62,736 bases of DNA from Geobacter sp. UBA698 (GTDB lineage: Bacteria; Desulfobacterota; Desulfuromonadia; Geobacterales; Pseudopelobacteraceae): assembly GCA_002298925.1 (NCBI GenBank), contig DBMM01000060.1, positions 1 to 62,736 of the forward strand, in the 5' to 3' direction. The position numbers and the translations under genes were made by a program. Under the pieces are notes generated by a model. It made no database searches and was not told where the DNA came from. It saw nothing but the letters and a program-made list of their open reading frames with translations. This document shows positions 26,179-34,774 of the stretch, piece after piece. The stretch's first letter is position 1. Each line of letters begins with the position of its first letter.

Positions 26179-27876
26179 CTAGGACACCTTGACCTTGACC
26201 AGTTCATTGCCGGTCGCATCCAATACATGCACTGCGCAGGCCAGGCAGGGGTCAAAGGAATGAATGGTGCGAAGGATCTCCAGCGGCTTGCCCGGGTCGG
26301 CCAGGGGGGTCCCGATCAGGGCCGCCTCGTAAGGGCCGCGCTGGCCAGTGGCATCCCGGGGAGAAGCGTTCCAGGTGGAGGGCACCACCGCCTGGTAATT
26401 CGCAATCTTTTGGTCCTTGATCTTGATCCAGTGTCCGAGCGCGCCGCGGGGTGCTTCATGCATGCCATATCCCTGCGCTTCAGCCGGCCATTCGGACGGA
26501 TCCCACTTTTCATTGGCATGGATCCGGTAGTCGCCCTTTGAAATGTTCCCGATCAGTTCATCCAAAAACCTGGTGTTCTGGCGTGCCACCAGCAGGCAGT
26601 CGATACCGCGTGCGGCGGTGCGGCCCAGGGTAGAGAAAAGAGCATCCGCGCCGACACCCAGTTTTTGCAGAACCAGATCGACGACAGCCTTGGTTTCCCT
26701 GTGATCGGAGGCATAGGCCACCAGCACCCGTGCCAGCGGTCCAACTTCCATGGCCTTTTCATCGTAGCGGGGCGACTTGACGAATGAATATTTGGCCGTG
26801 GTGTCCAGATACTCATAGGGTGCACTGGGACCGGTATAGCGCACCTCGGTCTCACCATCGTAGGGATGCAGCCCCTTTCCCGCGCCGGTCGAGTTCTCAA
26901 ACCAGGAATGATCGACGTACTCGGCGATCTTGCCCTGATCAACCTTGACAACCTTGGAAAGATCCTTGTTCAGAATAGCACCGGCGGGGAACCACATGTT
27001 GCCTGATGCGTCCGGAAACTCTCCATAACACATGTAGTTGCCCACCCCGCCGCCAATGGCGGCCCATTCCTTGTAGAACGAGGCGACTGCAAGCAGATCC
27101 GGGATATAGACCTTTTCAACAAAATCCTGGGCTTTTTTCAGCAGACGCCTGATCTCGATCAGCTTGTCTGCATTCAGGGCGTTCTGGGAATCGGGATCGA
27201 TGGGAATTGCCATGCCACCCACCAGAAAAGTCTGGGGATGGGGATTCTTGCTGCCCAGAATGGCGTGAATCTTGATGACATCCTTCTGCCACTCCAAGGC
27301 CTCAAGGTAATGGGCGGTCGCCATCAGGTTCGCCTCAGGCGGCAGCCTGTAAGCGGGATGTCCCCAGTAGGCATTGCCGAAAGGCCCCAGACGACCAGTG
27401 TTCACAAAGGCCTTCAGTTTGTCCTGCACTGCCTTGAAGTAGGTGGTTGAATTGTTGGGCCAGTCCGAAAGGGATGCGGCCAGCTTTGATGTGGCAGCGG
27501 GATCCGCCCTCAGTCCGGAGGTAATATCGACCCAGTCCAGGGCATGCAGATGATAGAAATGAATGACATGGTCCTGAACGTTCTGGATGCCGATGATGAT
27601 GTTGCGGATCAGTTCCGCATTGGGCGGAATTTTGATCTTGAGTGCGTTTTCAACGGCACGGATGGAAGCAATCGAATGAACCGTTGTACAGACTCCGCAG
27701 AAACGCTGGGTCCAGAACCAGGCATCACGGGGGTCACGTCCCCTGAGGATCTTTTCAATGCCGCGAAACATGGTGGCGGAACTCCAGGCGTCGCTGATCC
27801 TGCCGCCATTTACCTCGGCTTCAATGCGCAGATGGCCTTCAATCCTGGTAATCGGGTCGACAACAATCTTGGCCAT
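26179..27876 (-). CDS. hyaB: [NiFe] hydrogenase large subunit
   Basis: A 565-residue catalytic subunit. Nickel ligands are Cys60 and Cys63 (RFCGVCTTVHSIAS) and Cys544 and Cys547 (DPCLACAVH). After His550 a 15-residue tail remains, the substrate of the maturation protease encoded downstream. RIEGHLRIE at the N-terminus is also diagnostic. Motif form and gene order (small, large, cytochrome b, protease) indicate a group 1 membrane-bound uptake hydrogenase facing the periplasm. It follows the small subunit by 3 bases. Confidence 0.96.
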   Translation of the reverse strand: MAKIVVDPITRIEGHLRIEAEVNGGRISDAWSSATMFRGIEKILRGRDPRDAWFWTQRFCGVCTTVHSIASIRAVENALKIKIPPNAELIRNIIIGIQNVQDHVIHFYHLHALDWVDITSGLRADPAATSKLAASLSDWPNNSTTYFKAVQDKLKAFVNTGRLGPFGNAYWGHPAYRLPPEANLMATAHYLEALEWQKDVIKIHAILGSKNPHPQTFLVGGMAIPIDPDSQNALNADKLIEIRRLLKKAQDFVEKVYIPDLLAVASFYKEWAAIGGGVGNYMCYGEFPDASGNMWFPAGAILNKDLSKVVKVDQGKIAEYVDHSWFENSTGAGKGLHPYDGETEVRYTGPSAPYEYLDTTAKYSFVKSPRYDEKAMEVGPLARVLVAYASDHRETKAVVDLVLQKLGVGADALFSTLGRTAARGIDCLLVARQNTRFLDELIGNISKGDYRIHANEKWDPSEWPAEAQGYGMHEAPRGALGHWIKIKDQKIANYQAVVPSTWNASPRDATGQRGPYEAALIGTPLADPGKPLEILRTIHSFDPCLACAVHVLDATGNELVKVKVS

Positions 27877-27879
27877 ATC

Positions 27880-29016
27880 CTACCCCTCCTTGGTGTCATC
27901 AGCAGGTTCTTTATCTTTCCTGAGAGCATTCAACACGCCGTGGACGGCAAAGGCCGCGCCGGCACCGGCCACCAGGCCGAGTCCGATCTTGTCGGCAGTT
28001 GCCTCGATGCCAAATCCGGGCACATTGGGCAGACGCTTGTACATGGGCGACATGGTGTCCCAGAAATTCGGTTCGGAGCAGCCGGCGCAGGGGTGACCAG
28101 AGCCGATCGGCCAGGAGGTCTTCTCGTTGTAGCGCTGTGTAGGACAGTTGTGGAACGTAGCCGGCCCCTTGCACCCCATCTTGTAAAGACAGAAACCCTT
28201 GCGATGGCTATCATCCCCCCAATGCTCCACATATTGGCCGGCATCGAAATGGGGACGTCGTTCGCAGTTGTCGTGTATGCGCTTGCCGTAGGCAAACAGA
28301 GGGCGACCATGGCTGTCCAGGGCAGGAATCTTGCCAAAGACCAGATAATGGACGATGGTTGCGGTCAGATTGTCAGCATTCACCGGACATCCGGGGAGGT
28401 TGATGACAGTGGCACTGGGTACCGCTTCCTTGACGCCCACAGCTCCGGTCGGGTTGGGCACGGCTGCCGCGATGCCGCCGTAGGTGGCACAGGTGCCGAC
28501 CGCAATGGTGGCCAGGGCTCCGCTGCAGACCTGCCGCGCGCGGGCGAGATGGGATTTGCCTCCCGTGCTTCCGTACACGCCGCCGTCTTTCATCGAAATG
28601 GAACCTTCGATGACACAGATGTACTTGCCCCGGTAGGTGGCAATAGCCTTATCCAGGGCTTCTTCAGCCTGATGACCGGCAGCGGCCATGATAGTCTCGT
28701 GGTAATCGACAGAAAGTATGTCGAGCAGAATCTCCGCTACGGTGGGATTGGCAGACCGGAGCAACGCCTCGCTGTCACCGCTGCAACTCTGCATCTCAAG
28801 CCAAACCAGTGTTGGCCGTGTGGCCTCATCCAGCGCTTCGGCAACCTTGGGGGCAAATGAAGCCGGCAATGCCATGGCCGCGGTCATGACCGAACAGAAT
28901 TTGAGAAAATCACGGCGGGAGACACCGCGTTTCCTGAGGATCTCGCCGATAGAAAACTCGCTCTGCTCGGCATCAAGTTCTGTCAGCGCTGAATCACCGT
29001 TTTCTTTTCCACTCAT
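27880..29016 (-). CDS. hyaA: [NiFe] hydrogenase small subunit, Tat-exported
   Basis: Start at 29016 follows AGGAGGTCCCGG. The 378-residue product has a long Tat signal with the twin arginine at residues 34-35 (SRRDFLKF) and cleavage near residue 60. Cluster ligands are seen in MQSCSGDSE, GTCATYGG, NLPGCPVN, GFCLYKMGCKGP and HPCAGCSEPNFWD. A C-terminal hydrophobic helix (LGLVAGAGAAFAVHGVLNAL) anchors it in the membrane next to the cytochrome. It carries the large subunit across the membrane as a folded pair. First gene of the operon. Confidence 0.95.
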   Translation of the reverse strand: MSGKENGDSALTELDAEQSEFSIGEILRKRGVSRRDFLKFCSVMTAAMALPASFAPKVAEALDEATRPTLVWLEMQSCSGDSEALLRSANPTVAEILLDILSVDYHETIMAAAGHQAEEALDKAIATYRGKYICVIEGSISMKDGGVYGSTGGKSHLARARQVCSGALATIAVGTCATYGGIAAAVPNPTGAVGVKEAVPSATVINLPGCPVNADNLTATIVHYLVFGKIPALDSHGRPLFAYGKRIHDNCERRPHFDAGQYVEHWGDDSHRKGFCLYKMGCKGPATFHNCPTQRYNEKTSWPIGSGHPCAGCSEPNFWDTMSPMYKRLPNVPGFGIEATADKIGLGLVAGAGAAFAVHGVLNALRKDKEPADDTKEG

Positions 29017-29083
29017 CCGGGACCTCCTAGTTCGCTGGAGTAGCCAATAACCACGTTTTTGCATAAAAATATGGACACTCAGA

Positions 29084-29111
29084 ATTATATTAGAATTGTG
29101 TTTTATTGCAA
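29084..29111 (-). promoter_or_regulatory. Promoter of the hydrogenase operon
   Basis: Leftward TTGCAA (29106-29111), 16-base spacer and a perfect TATAAT (29084-29089), about 68 bases before the hyaA start. The rest of the 445-base gap 29017-29461 holds the divergent promoter below and no visible gene. Confidence 0.6.
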
Positions 29112-29267
29112 TAACTATTTCAACACCCCCATTAACGTACTCACAGGCTCGTCACCCAGACCCCTTCAACGATGAATCAGATCAGCTCAAAATCTGAACA
29201 CAATATTAAAACTTTGTTATGTTTTGTAGGAATCTTTTTTGAGACCCTATTGTGCATTTGTTGGCAC

Positions 29268-29295
29268 TTGACAGCCAGAAACGATGTGTTAGTAT
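29268..29295 (+). promoter_or_regulatory. Promoter of the small gene at 29462
   Basis: TTGACA (29268-29273), 16-base spacer, TAGTAT (29290-29295). It leaves an untranslated leader of about 160 bases in which I see no known riboswitch, only a weak ATAAC/GTTAT inverted repeat near 29412-29432. Confidence 0.45.
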
Positions 29296-29461
29296 TCGCA
29301 AATATCCAACACCTCCTCCTGTGCAGTAGTCCTCCATATCCGTAACGGAACCAGACAGACACCTGATGACGATTTTCCAAAGACCTCGACCAGCCTGAGT
29401 TGTCAGTCACATAACAAACCTTTATTCGTTATAACTGCATCAACAAAGAGGGGGAGTTCAC

Positions 29462-29731
29462 ATGGCTATACCGATAAAATTTGATGATGACAAAATCGAC
29501 CATGTACCCAATGCGTATTTCGACATGCTGCTTGACTCGGGCTGTATTTCCGCCTTCAAGCGTTCCGATGGCGAATGGGTCGACATCAAGAAGGGCAAAC
29601 TGCGGGGAGATGGTTCGTCAAACGAGTATCTGGGACCGGAACGAAGGAAAAGTTCAAATATTTTCAAGAAAATCGTAGCCGGCAGTCAAACCATGCCGGA
29701 CTTTACCTATGGAGCTGAACAGGAACATTGA
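29462..29731 (+). CDS. Small soluble protein of unknown function
   Basis: The ATG at 29462 follows GAGGGGGAGTTCAC. The 89-residue acidic/charged product has no signal peptide or membrane segment. Its C-terminal half contains LGPERRKSS, a motif common at the ends of short Geobacter proteins related to signalling, but I cannot name a family. It is a monocistronic gene with its own promoter and a terminator shared with the tRNA on the other strand. Confidence 0.7.
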   Translation: MAIPIKFDDDKIDHVPNAYFDMLLDSGCISAFKRSDGEWVDIKKGKLRGDGSSNEYLGPERRKSSNIFKKIVAGSQTMPDFTYGAEQEH

Positions 29732-29810
29732 ACAATAACGAAGGTGTGAATGGCAAGAAGCATAAATACGGCTTAAAGCCGGTTCTGTTAAAGACACGTC
29801 GAGGAACAAA

Positions 29811-29850
29811 AAAGGCACTTAGCTGTTAAAGCTAAGTGCCTTTATTTTTT
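29811..29850. terminator. Bidirectional terminator between the small gene and tRNA-Gln
   Basis: A perfect 13-bp stem (AAAGGCACTTAGC at 29811-29823 against 29831-29843) with a 7-base loop. T-rich tails occur on both strands: TTTATTTTTTT to the right, TTTTTTGTT to the left. Confidence 0.85.
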
Positions 29851-29925
29851 TGGCTGGGGTACCTGGATTTGAACCAAGAGATGACGGAGTCAGAGTCCGT
29901 TGCCTTACCGTTTGGCTATACCCCA
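29851..29925 (-). tRNA. tRNA-Gln (anticodon CTG)
   Basis: Read leftward, the 75 bases fold as a cloverleaf: acceptor TGGGGTA/TACCCCA, D-arm with AGCCAAACGGTAAGGC, anticodon stem ACGGA/TCCGT with loop CTCTGAC (anticodon CTG), T-arm with GGTTCAAATCC, discriminator G and an encoded CCA. The anticodon reads CAG. Confidence 0.96.
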
Positions 29926-29976
29926 ATAAAGTGGACTCTTTATATAGCAAACCTCAGGTTAGTGCGTCAAGCTTTT

Positions 29977-30519
29977 TTAGCCTTGTGCCGCGGCAGCACC
30001 GGCTTCAATGGCTTTGATGTTGGCCGGAATCAGTCTATGATTTCGCTCCGGAAGAGTTTTTTTGAGCGCCTCCTCCAGTGACGGACGAGCCAGCGCGCCG
30101 GTTGCGGCGACATAGGCACCGCAGGCTACCATATTGACCATACGTAAATCTCCCAGCTCAAGTGCGATCTGATTCATCGGCACCTTGACAAGTTTCACGT
30201 CCGGCAAATCGATGCCTTCGCAATTAACAAGCGAAGAGTTGATGATACATACACCGCCCGCCTTGACCTTGGCGGCATATTTGTCAAAGGAGAGCTGATT
30301 TAGAATTATCGAAGCCGAGGGATGTCCCACCACAGGCGAACCGGTGTCTCCTTCCGCAAAGACGATCGTGCACATGGCCGATCCACCGCGTTTCTCAACA
30401 CCGTAGGCGGGAAAGAAAGAAACATTTTTGCCTTCATGGATGGCTGCATAGGACAGCAGGTTTCCGGCCAGAAGCACCCCCTGGCCGCCATAACCTGCGA
30501 TAAACACGTCATGACGCAT
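29977..30519 (-). CDS. korC: 2-oxoacid:ferredoxin oxidoreductase, gamma subunit
   Basis: A 180-residue gamma subunit: FIAGYGGQGVLLAGNLL at the N-terminus, FPAYGVEKRGGSAMCTIVF, and ILNQLSFDKY. It completes a four-gene set ordered ferredoxin, alpha, beta, gamma, as in the KorDABC enzymes of Geobacter, which make 2-oxoglutarate from succinyl-CoA or the reverse. It lies 15 bases after the beta gene. A branched-chain 2-oxoacid (Vor) specificity cannot be excluded from sequence alone. Confidence 0.9.
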   Translation of the reverse strand: MRHDVFIAGYGGQGVLLAGNLLSYAAIHEGKNVSFFPAYGVEKRGGSAMCTIVFAEGDTGSPVVGHPSASIILNQLSFDKYAAKVKAGGVCIINSSLVNCEGIDLPDVKLVKVPMNQIALELGDLRMVNMVACGAYVAATGALARPSLEEALKKTLPERNHRLIPANIKAIEAGAAAAQG

Positions 30520-30534
30520 TGAAAACTCCGTTAG

Positions 30535-31278
30535 CTAAAGATTTGAAGTATTGCGATATACGCCCAGCGGAAAATAGGGAATCATTTCGTTCCCCAGGTG
30601 CTCATTGGCTGCCAGCGGGCTCATGCCCCAGTTTGTGGGGCAAACAGCCAGTACTTCGATGAAAGAAAATCCTTTCTTCTCCACCTGATACTGGAAGGCG
30701 GTCTTCATCAGTTTCTTGGCCTGCATGACATTCTTGGGACTGTTGACCGCCACGCGGGCCGAAAAACCGACACCCTCCAGTTGGGCCAGCAGTTCCGCCA
30801 TACGGATGGGGTAACCATCCTTATTCTGATCGCGGCCGTAGGGCGAGGTGGAGGTTTTCTGTCCGACCATGGTGGTGGGGGCCATCTGGCCTCCGGTCAT
30901 GCCGTAGGTGGTATTGTTGACGAAGATTACGGTAATATCCTCGCCGCGGTTGGCGGCATGGATGATCTCGGCTGTGCCGATGGCAGCCAGATCGCCGTCA
31001 CCCTGATAGGTAAAAACGATCCGATCCGGCCGGGCACGCTTTGCACCGGTGGCAACCGCCGGTGCACGGCCATGGGGGGCCTCGATCACGTCCACATCAA
31101 AATAGCTGTAAAGAAACACCGAGCAGCCCACCGAAGCTACGCCGATTGTTTCAGCGCGGATCCCGAACTCGTCCATGGCCTCGGCCGCCAGACGATGAAC
31201 ACTGCCGTGACTGCAGCCGGGGCAAAAATGGGTCTGAACGTCCTTCAAACTCTCTGGTTTCTGGAATACCTGTTTCAT
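30535..31278 (-). CDS. korB: 2-oxoacid:ferredoxin oxidoreductase, beta subunit (TPP-binding)
   Basis: Start placed at 31278 (MKQVFQKP) behind GAGGATC; an ATG 12 bases earlier has no site. The 247-residue subunit carries the thiamine-diphosphate motif GDGDLAAIGTAEIIHAANRG...NNTTYGMTGGQ and the CPGCSHG cluster segment. It is the catalytic centre with the alpha subunit. The gap of 98 bases to the alpha gene shows no terminator. Confidence 0.92.
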   Translation of the reverse strand: MKQVFQKPESLKDVQTHFCPGCSHGSVHRLAAEAMDEFGIRAETIGVASVGCSVFLYSYFDVDVIEAPHGRAPAVATGAKRARPDRIVFTYQGDGDLAAIGTAEIIHAANRGEDITVIFVNNTTYGMTGGQMAPTTMVGQKTSTSPYGRDQNKDGYPIRMAELLAQLEGVGFSARVAVNSPKNVMQAKKLMKTAFQYQVEKKGFSFIEVLAVCPTNWGMSPLAANEHLGNEMIPYFPLGVYRNTSNL

Positions 31279-31376
31279 ACGGATCCTCATATACCGCGCC
31301 GGGCCTGAAACAACAGTGCCCGATCCGGAAATTTCTTGTTACGACCTGCGTGTCTTGAGCGATAAAACTGCCAGTT

Positions 31377-32450
31377 TCAGGAATAGTGTTTTTTGATCTG
31401 TTCCAGCAATTCTTCCGGAGTCGGCAACGAACCGGCACCGGGCGGGCGGCCGTAAAATTCGACTTCGGCATCCTTGGCAACGGACAGACGTACATCATCG
31501 ATCATCTGGCCGGTGTTGAGTTCGATATCCAGCAGACGCTTGCAGTGTCGGGTCAACTGGGTATAGGCCTTTTGAGGAAAGGGAAACAGGGTTATCGGGC
31601 GCAGCAGGCCGACCTTCAGGCCTTCTTCCCGTGCCATGGCCACTGCGGTGCGGGCGATGCGTGCCGCGGATCCGAAGGCGGTCACCACCAGCGTGGCATC
31701 ATCGGTCTGCAGCTCTTCCCAGCGACATTCCTTGTCAGCCAGTTCCTGATAGCGGGCATGCATCTTCCAGTGGAAGGCCTCCATCTCGCCATCGCCCAAC
31801 TTAAGAGACTTCACGACATTTTGAGACTGCCCTTCCCGGCGACCGCGCACTGCCCAATCCTTGGCAGGCAGTTCTGTAACAGGCCGTGGATTGGCCACGA
31901 TCGATTCCTTCATCTGGCCAATCACCGAATCAGCCAGAACCATGACCGGAATACGGTAGATGTCCGACAGGTCAAATGCCTGCATGGTCAGATCGTACAT
32001 CTCCTGTACCGAGGACGGCGCCAGCACGATGATGCGGTAGCCGCCATGACCGCCGCCACGGGTAGCCTGCCAGTAGTCGGCCTGGGATGCATCGATCCCT
32101 CCCAGGCCCGGTCCCTGGCGCATGATGTCCACAATTACACCAGGCAACTCAGAACCAGCCATAAACGAGATACCCTCCTGTTTGAGGGATATGCCGGGAC
32201 CGGATGAAGAGGTCATGCAGCGCACTCCGGTGGCGGAAGCTCCCAGCAGCATGTTGATGGCGGCCACTTCGCTCTCGGCCTGGATGAATTCACCGCCCAG
32301 GGGGGGTAGTTCGCGGGAAAGATATTCGGGAATGTCGCTCTGCGGGGTAATCGGGTAGCCGAAATAATAACGGCAACCTGCCTCGATGGCAGCCATGGCA
32401 ACCGCCTCGTTTCCCTTCACAAACAGTTTTGTAGACAACGCTGCCTCCAT
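31377..32450 (-). CDS. korA: 2-oxoacid:ferredoxin oxidoreductase, alpha subunit
   Basis: A 357-residue alpha subunit with YFGYPITPQSDI, MTSSSGPGISLKQEGIS and RQGPGLGGID-type blocks, all typical of this family. Homologues are named either KorA (2-oxoglutarate) or VorB (3-methyl-2-oxobutanoate) by automatic pipelines; the Geobacter gene order favours Kor. It starts 15 bases after the ferredoxin gene. The enzyme lets the cell run reductive or oxidative TCA-cycle steps with ferredoxin. Confidence 0.92.
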   Translation of the reverse strand: MEAALSTKLFVKGNEAVAMAAIEAGCRYYFGYPITPQSDIPEYLSRELPPLGGEFIQAESEVAAINMLLGASATGVRCMTSSSGPGISLKQEGISFMAGSELPGVIVDIMRQGPGLGGIDASQADYWQATRGGGHGGYRIIVLAPSSVQEMYDLTMQAFDLSDIYRIPVMVLADSVIGQMKESIVANPRPVTELPAKDWAVRGRREGQSQNVVKSLKLGDGEMEAFHWKMHARYQELADKECRWEELQTDDATLVVTAFGSAARIARTAVAMAREEGLKVGLLRPITLFPFPQKAYTQLTRHCKRLLDIELNTGQMIDDVRLSVAKDAEVEFYGRPPGAGSLPTPEELLEQIKKHYS

Positions 32451-32465
32451 CTGAAAACAAACGAA

Positions 32466-32675
32466 TTATTTATCCTTAAATACAGCAATGGCCACATCCG
32501 GGCACATTTCAGCGCAAAGCGCGCAGCCGGTACATTTTTCCGCATCACAGAAGACTGCCACCGTATACCCCATACTATTGGGCGTATCACTCATGGCAAC
32601 CAGCTTCCGCGGGCAGGCAATGGTACACAGCCCGCATCCTTTACAACGTGTCTCATCTATAACTATATGCGACAT
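32466..32675 (-). CDS. korD: 2-oxoacid:ferredoxin oxidoreductase, ferredoxin-type delta subunit
   Basis: A 69-residue protein with two [4Fe-4S] sites: Cys11/14/17 with Cys21 followed by Pro, and Cys48/51/54 with Cys58 followed by Pro. It passes electrons from the TPP centre to soluble ferredoxin. First gene of the kor operon. Confidence 0.93.
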   Translation of the reverse strand: MSHIVIDETRCKGCGLCTIACPRKLVAMSDTPNSMGYTVAVFCDAEKCTGCALCAEMCPDVAIAVFKDK

Positions 32676-32708
32676 GGCGACAATCCTTTTATTAAAAATA
32701 GAAGCAAC

Positions 32709-32737
32709 TGTTTACCAGCTTCTTACATTTACGTCAA
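32709..32737 (-). promoter_or_regulatory. Candidate promoter of the kor operon
   Basis: Leftward TTGACG (32732-32737), 17-base spacer and TAAACA (32709-32714), 34 bases before korD. The -35 is good and the -10 poor. Confidence 0.4.
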
Positions 32738-32774
32738 GCGGAGGAAACTCACTCGGTAAAAAACATACGAAGCG

Positions 32775-33119
32775 CTAATCCCAGAAGATGCCTGTTGGGT
32801 CCGCTTCAACTTCCGCCAGCAGTTTTTCCAGTTCATCCCGGTTCCTGCCGGTGGGATACGGCTGGCGCCTGTTTTTCCTGTCGTACCAGTACAGGGTCCA
32901 AATCAGCGATGTCGGGCTGTATTCAAACTGGGCCACCTTGATGTGATTCAGCATACCTGGATCCACAAAAAAGGGTCTGGTTTCTATCAGGGTAACCTTG
33001 TTGCCATTGACAGCATAACTCAGACTGACACTTTCCCCAATGTGGAGGGCTGCACGCTGCTCGCAAAAGTGGCCCAACAGTCTTTTAACCCGTTGTTTTT
33101 CAGAATCAGACAGCGCCAT
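32775..33119 (-). CDS. DUF3024 family protein
   Basis: The 114-residue product from ATG 33119 matches the DUF3024 pattern: MALSDSEKQRVKRLLGHFCE, then LSYAVNGNKVTLIETRPFF, KVAQFEYSPTSLIWTLYWYD and a C-terminal ...ADPTGIFWD. The family is widespread and its function unknown. It lies 43 bases after the gamma-glutamylcyclotransferase-like gene and is probably in its transcript. Upstream in-frame codons exist but have no better start. Confidence 0.82.
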   Translation of the reverse strand: MALSDSEKQRVKRLLGHFCEQRAALHIGESVSLSYAVNGNKVTLIETRPFFVDPGMLNHIKVAQFEYSPTSLIWTLYWYDRKNRRQPYPTGRNRDELEKLLAEVEADPTGIFWD

Positions 33120-33162
33120 ACACACCCGCAGCAAACATGCACCACTCCTCACACAAACGGGA

Positions 33163-33549
33163 TCAGACCCGTTTAACCCAGCCGATATTGGCCAGGTCAT
33201 TAAAGTCGCCAGTCTGCATCAGGACACCGTAAGGGTCACGAAAATACATCCAGGCCATATATCCTTTATTCTCTACAACAACGGCAGTTTCCCGGCGGAC
33301 ATAATATCGCGGATGTCCCTCCATCCTGTCCAGAGTTTCCAGTCTTTCGTCGTCAATTGCATATAGTTCGCCGACAATCGGGTATCTGGTTTCCGAGCTA
33401 GTCACATAAGGATAACCGCTGACAACATACATGGCATACTTATCTACCGTTGTACCGGTGCCATAGCAATATGCCCCCTCAAGCAGGTGATGATTTCCAT
33501 GTCCCTGGCGCAGAGAGCCATACACAAATATCAGATTTTTCTGTTCCAT
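33163..33549 (-). CDS. Gamma-glutamylcyclotransferase family protein
   Basis: The second of two close ATGs (33549) is chosen since it stands 10 bases after AGGAGG. The 128-residue protein has the substrate-binding loop VYGSLRQGHGNHHLL and the conserved glutamate in LDRMEGHPRYYVR, as in the GGCT/AIG2 fold. These enzymes cyclise gamma-glutamyl compounds to 5-oxoproline; many bacterial members have unknown substrates. It lies downstream of a two-gene small-protein operon and its terminator. Confidence 0.88.
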   Translation of the reverse strand: MEQKNLIFVYGSLRQGHGNHHLLEGAYCYGTGTTVDKYAMYVVSGYPYVTSSETRYPIVGELYAIDDERLETLDRMEGHPRYYVRRETAVVVENKGYMAWMYFRDPYGVLMQTGDFNDLANIGWVKRV

Positions 33550-33620
33550 TGCGGTCATGCCTCCTGGCCTGCCTGCTAAAATCAGCCGGACTTTATAATG
33601 ATAACCGTGAGCGGACTGAC

Positions 33621-33661
33621 AAAAAAAGAGCTGCACAGCATTTCTGCCATACAGCTCCTTT
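33621..33661 (-). terminator. Terminator of the small-protein operon
   Basis: Leftward, AGGAGCTG...GCAG pairs with CTGTGCAGCT and is followed by seven T (33621-33627). It directly follows the stop of the 51-residue gene at 33664. Confidence 0.6.
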
Positions 33662-33663
33662 AT

Positions 33664-33819
33664 TTATTTTACTGAATCACTTCCCTGCCAGAGCAGAAAA
33701 TTGCGGCAGATCTTGACCCGCCAGCCAGATGTTTCCTGTGTCAGAATGTAATACCCAATGGCGTAATCTCCTCCTTGACGTGGAGTCTTTCGATGCTCTC
33801 TCAAGCATGTTTTAATCAT
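33664..33819 (-). CDS. Putative 51-residue protein of unknown function
   Basis: ATG 33819 to TAA 33664-33666. The product (start MIKTCLREHRKTPRQGGD, centre YAIGYYILTQETSGWRVK) contains 2 Cys, is basic, and has no signal peptide. It begins 6 bases after the stop of the preceding cysteine-rich gene; AGGGAG overlaps that stop, suggesting translational coupling. The frame fills exactly the space between the upstream stop and a terminator, which supports it being real. Family unknown. Confidence 0.5.
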   Translation of the reverse strand: MIKTCLREHRKTPRQGGDYAIGYYILTQETSGWRVKICRNFLLWQGSDSVK

Positions 33820-33825
33820 ACTCCC

Positions 33826-34074
33826 TCAGGAATCATTTGTACAATCAAATTCATACTGCCTGGCGTTTTGTCCAACTGCAGCTGCATCCAGCATATTGAC
33901 ATGCTTGAAACCGCTTTTGTCAGGATAGCGGCAATAGGTTCTGGTGGCGTCTGCCTTAAGAGCATATCTGCACTTTGATTTGTTTGACAGGCAGCGATAG
34001 AGATGCTCCAGAATGCGTTCCAGGTGACACCCATCAAAGTCCGGTGAGTTGCCGCGATTCGCTTGGCTAGCCAT
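33826..34074 (-). CDS. Small cysteine-rich protein of unknown function
   Basis: ATG 34074 stands 9 bases after a strong AAAGGAGG. The 82-residue product has five cysteines (16, 28, 35, 48, 78); the first four sit in HLYRCLSNKSKCRY-type spacing (C-x11-C-x6-C-x12-C) and could bind a metal or form disulfides. There is no signal peptide, so metal binding in the cytoplasm is more likely. It has its own promoter and is followed by a 51-residue gene. I do not recognise a family. Confidence 0.7.
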   Translation of the reverse strand: MASQANRGNSPDFDGCHLERILEHLYRCLSNKSKCRYALKADATRTYCRYPDKSGFKHVNMLDAAAVGQNARQYEFDCTNDS

Positions 34075-34105
34075 TGAAAATTCCTCCTTTGAAAAAGGTA
34101 ACTGA

Positions 34106-34133
34106 ATTTTACTACATCTGCTGAATTTGTAAA
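34106..34133 (-). promoter_or_regulatory. Promoter of the small-protein operon
   Basis: Leftward TTTACA (34128-34133), 16-base spacer, TAAAAT (34106-34111), 32 bases before the start at 34074. Confidence 0.55.
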
Positions 34134-34190
34134 ATGTTTTAATTCATCCTAACCAAAACCGTTAACACCATCCCTGATGCTGAATGACAT

Positions 34191-34772
34191 CTACAACTCA
34201 TCTACTACTATCAAGCGGACACCGGCGCTTGCCATCTCCTCAAGGGCACGGACCGAGTCACCAGGGAGCACATCCACTCCGGCCACGGCATCTGTAAGTA
34301 CCGTCACAGTCAGACCGCTCCGCTGCGCTTCCAGGGCTGTGAACAGGACACAATAATCAGTGGCCAATCCGGCAATAAAAAGATACTGCACCCCCAGACT
34401 TTCCAGCAGCGACTTTAGTGAACGACCATCATCAGCCACTCCCTCAAAGGCCGAATAGCCATCCATTTCCGGGTCAGTCCCCTTGGAAATCACCAGCGTA
34501 TCTCCAGGCAGGCGCAGGGCCGGATGAAAGGCGGCTCCTTCGGTTCCCTGAAGGCAATGCACCGGCCAGGAGCCGCCCATATTCCTGAAATGACGCGATA
34601 CCGGCAGATGCCAGTCGCGGCTGGCCAATACCGGCAGCCCTGCCGCGACAAACCGCTGCACAGCCCGATTGATCGGTTCCACCACCCGGTCTCCATCCGG
34701 CACCTGAAGCGCCCCCCCCGGGCAGAAGTCATTCTGCACATCCACGACCAACAGCGCCGACTTTTTCTCCAT
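34191..34772 (-). CDS. pncA: Nicotinamidase
   Basis: Start at the second of two ATGs (34772), 7 bases after AAGGAG. The 193-residue product has the catalytic triad in place: Asp in LLVVDVQNDFCPGG, Lys in ISKGTD and Cys in LATDYCV, plus metal ligands in SRDWHLPVSRHF. It hydrolyses nicotinamide to nicotinate and ammonia. It overlaps the translation unit of the nicotinate phosphoribosyltransferase gene (2 bases between them), which uses its product. Confidence 0.94.
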   Translation of the reverse strand: MEKKSALLVVDVQNDFCPGGALQVPDGDRVVEPINRAVQRFVAAGLPVLASRDWHLPVSRHFRNMGGSWPVHCLQGTEGAAFHPALRLPGDTLVISKGTDPEMDGYSAFEGVADDGRSLKSLLESLGVQYLFIAGLATDYCVLFTALEAQRSGLTVTVLTDAVAGVDVLPGDSVRALEEMASAGVRLIVVDEL

Positions 34773-34774
34773 GA

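Noticed and set aside
27544..28860. 438-codon rightward frame opposite the hydrogenase genes
   Set aside because: It lies antisense to two strongly conserved hydrogenase subunits and crosses their junction; composition is that of a shadow frame.
29255..29285. Sigma-54 promoter at TTGGCACTTGACAGCC
   Set aside because: The -24 part fits but no GC dinucleotide occurs at the -12 position; the embedded TTGACA is better read as a sigma-70 -35 box.
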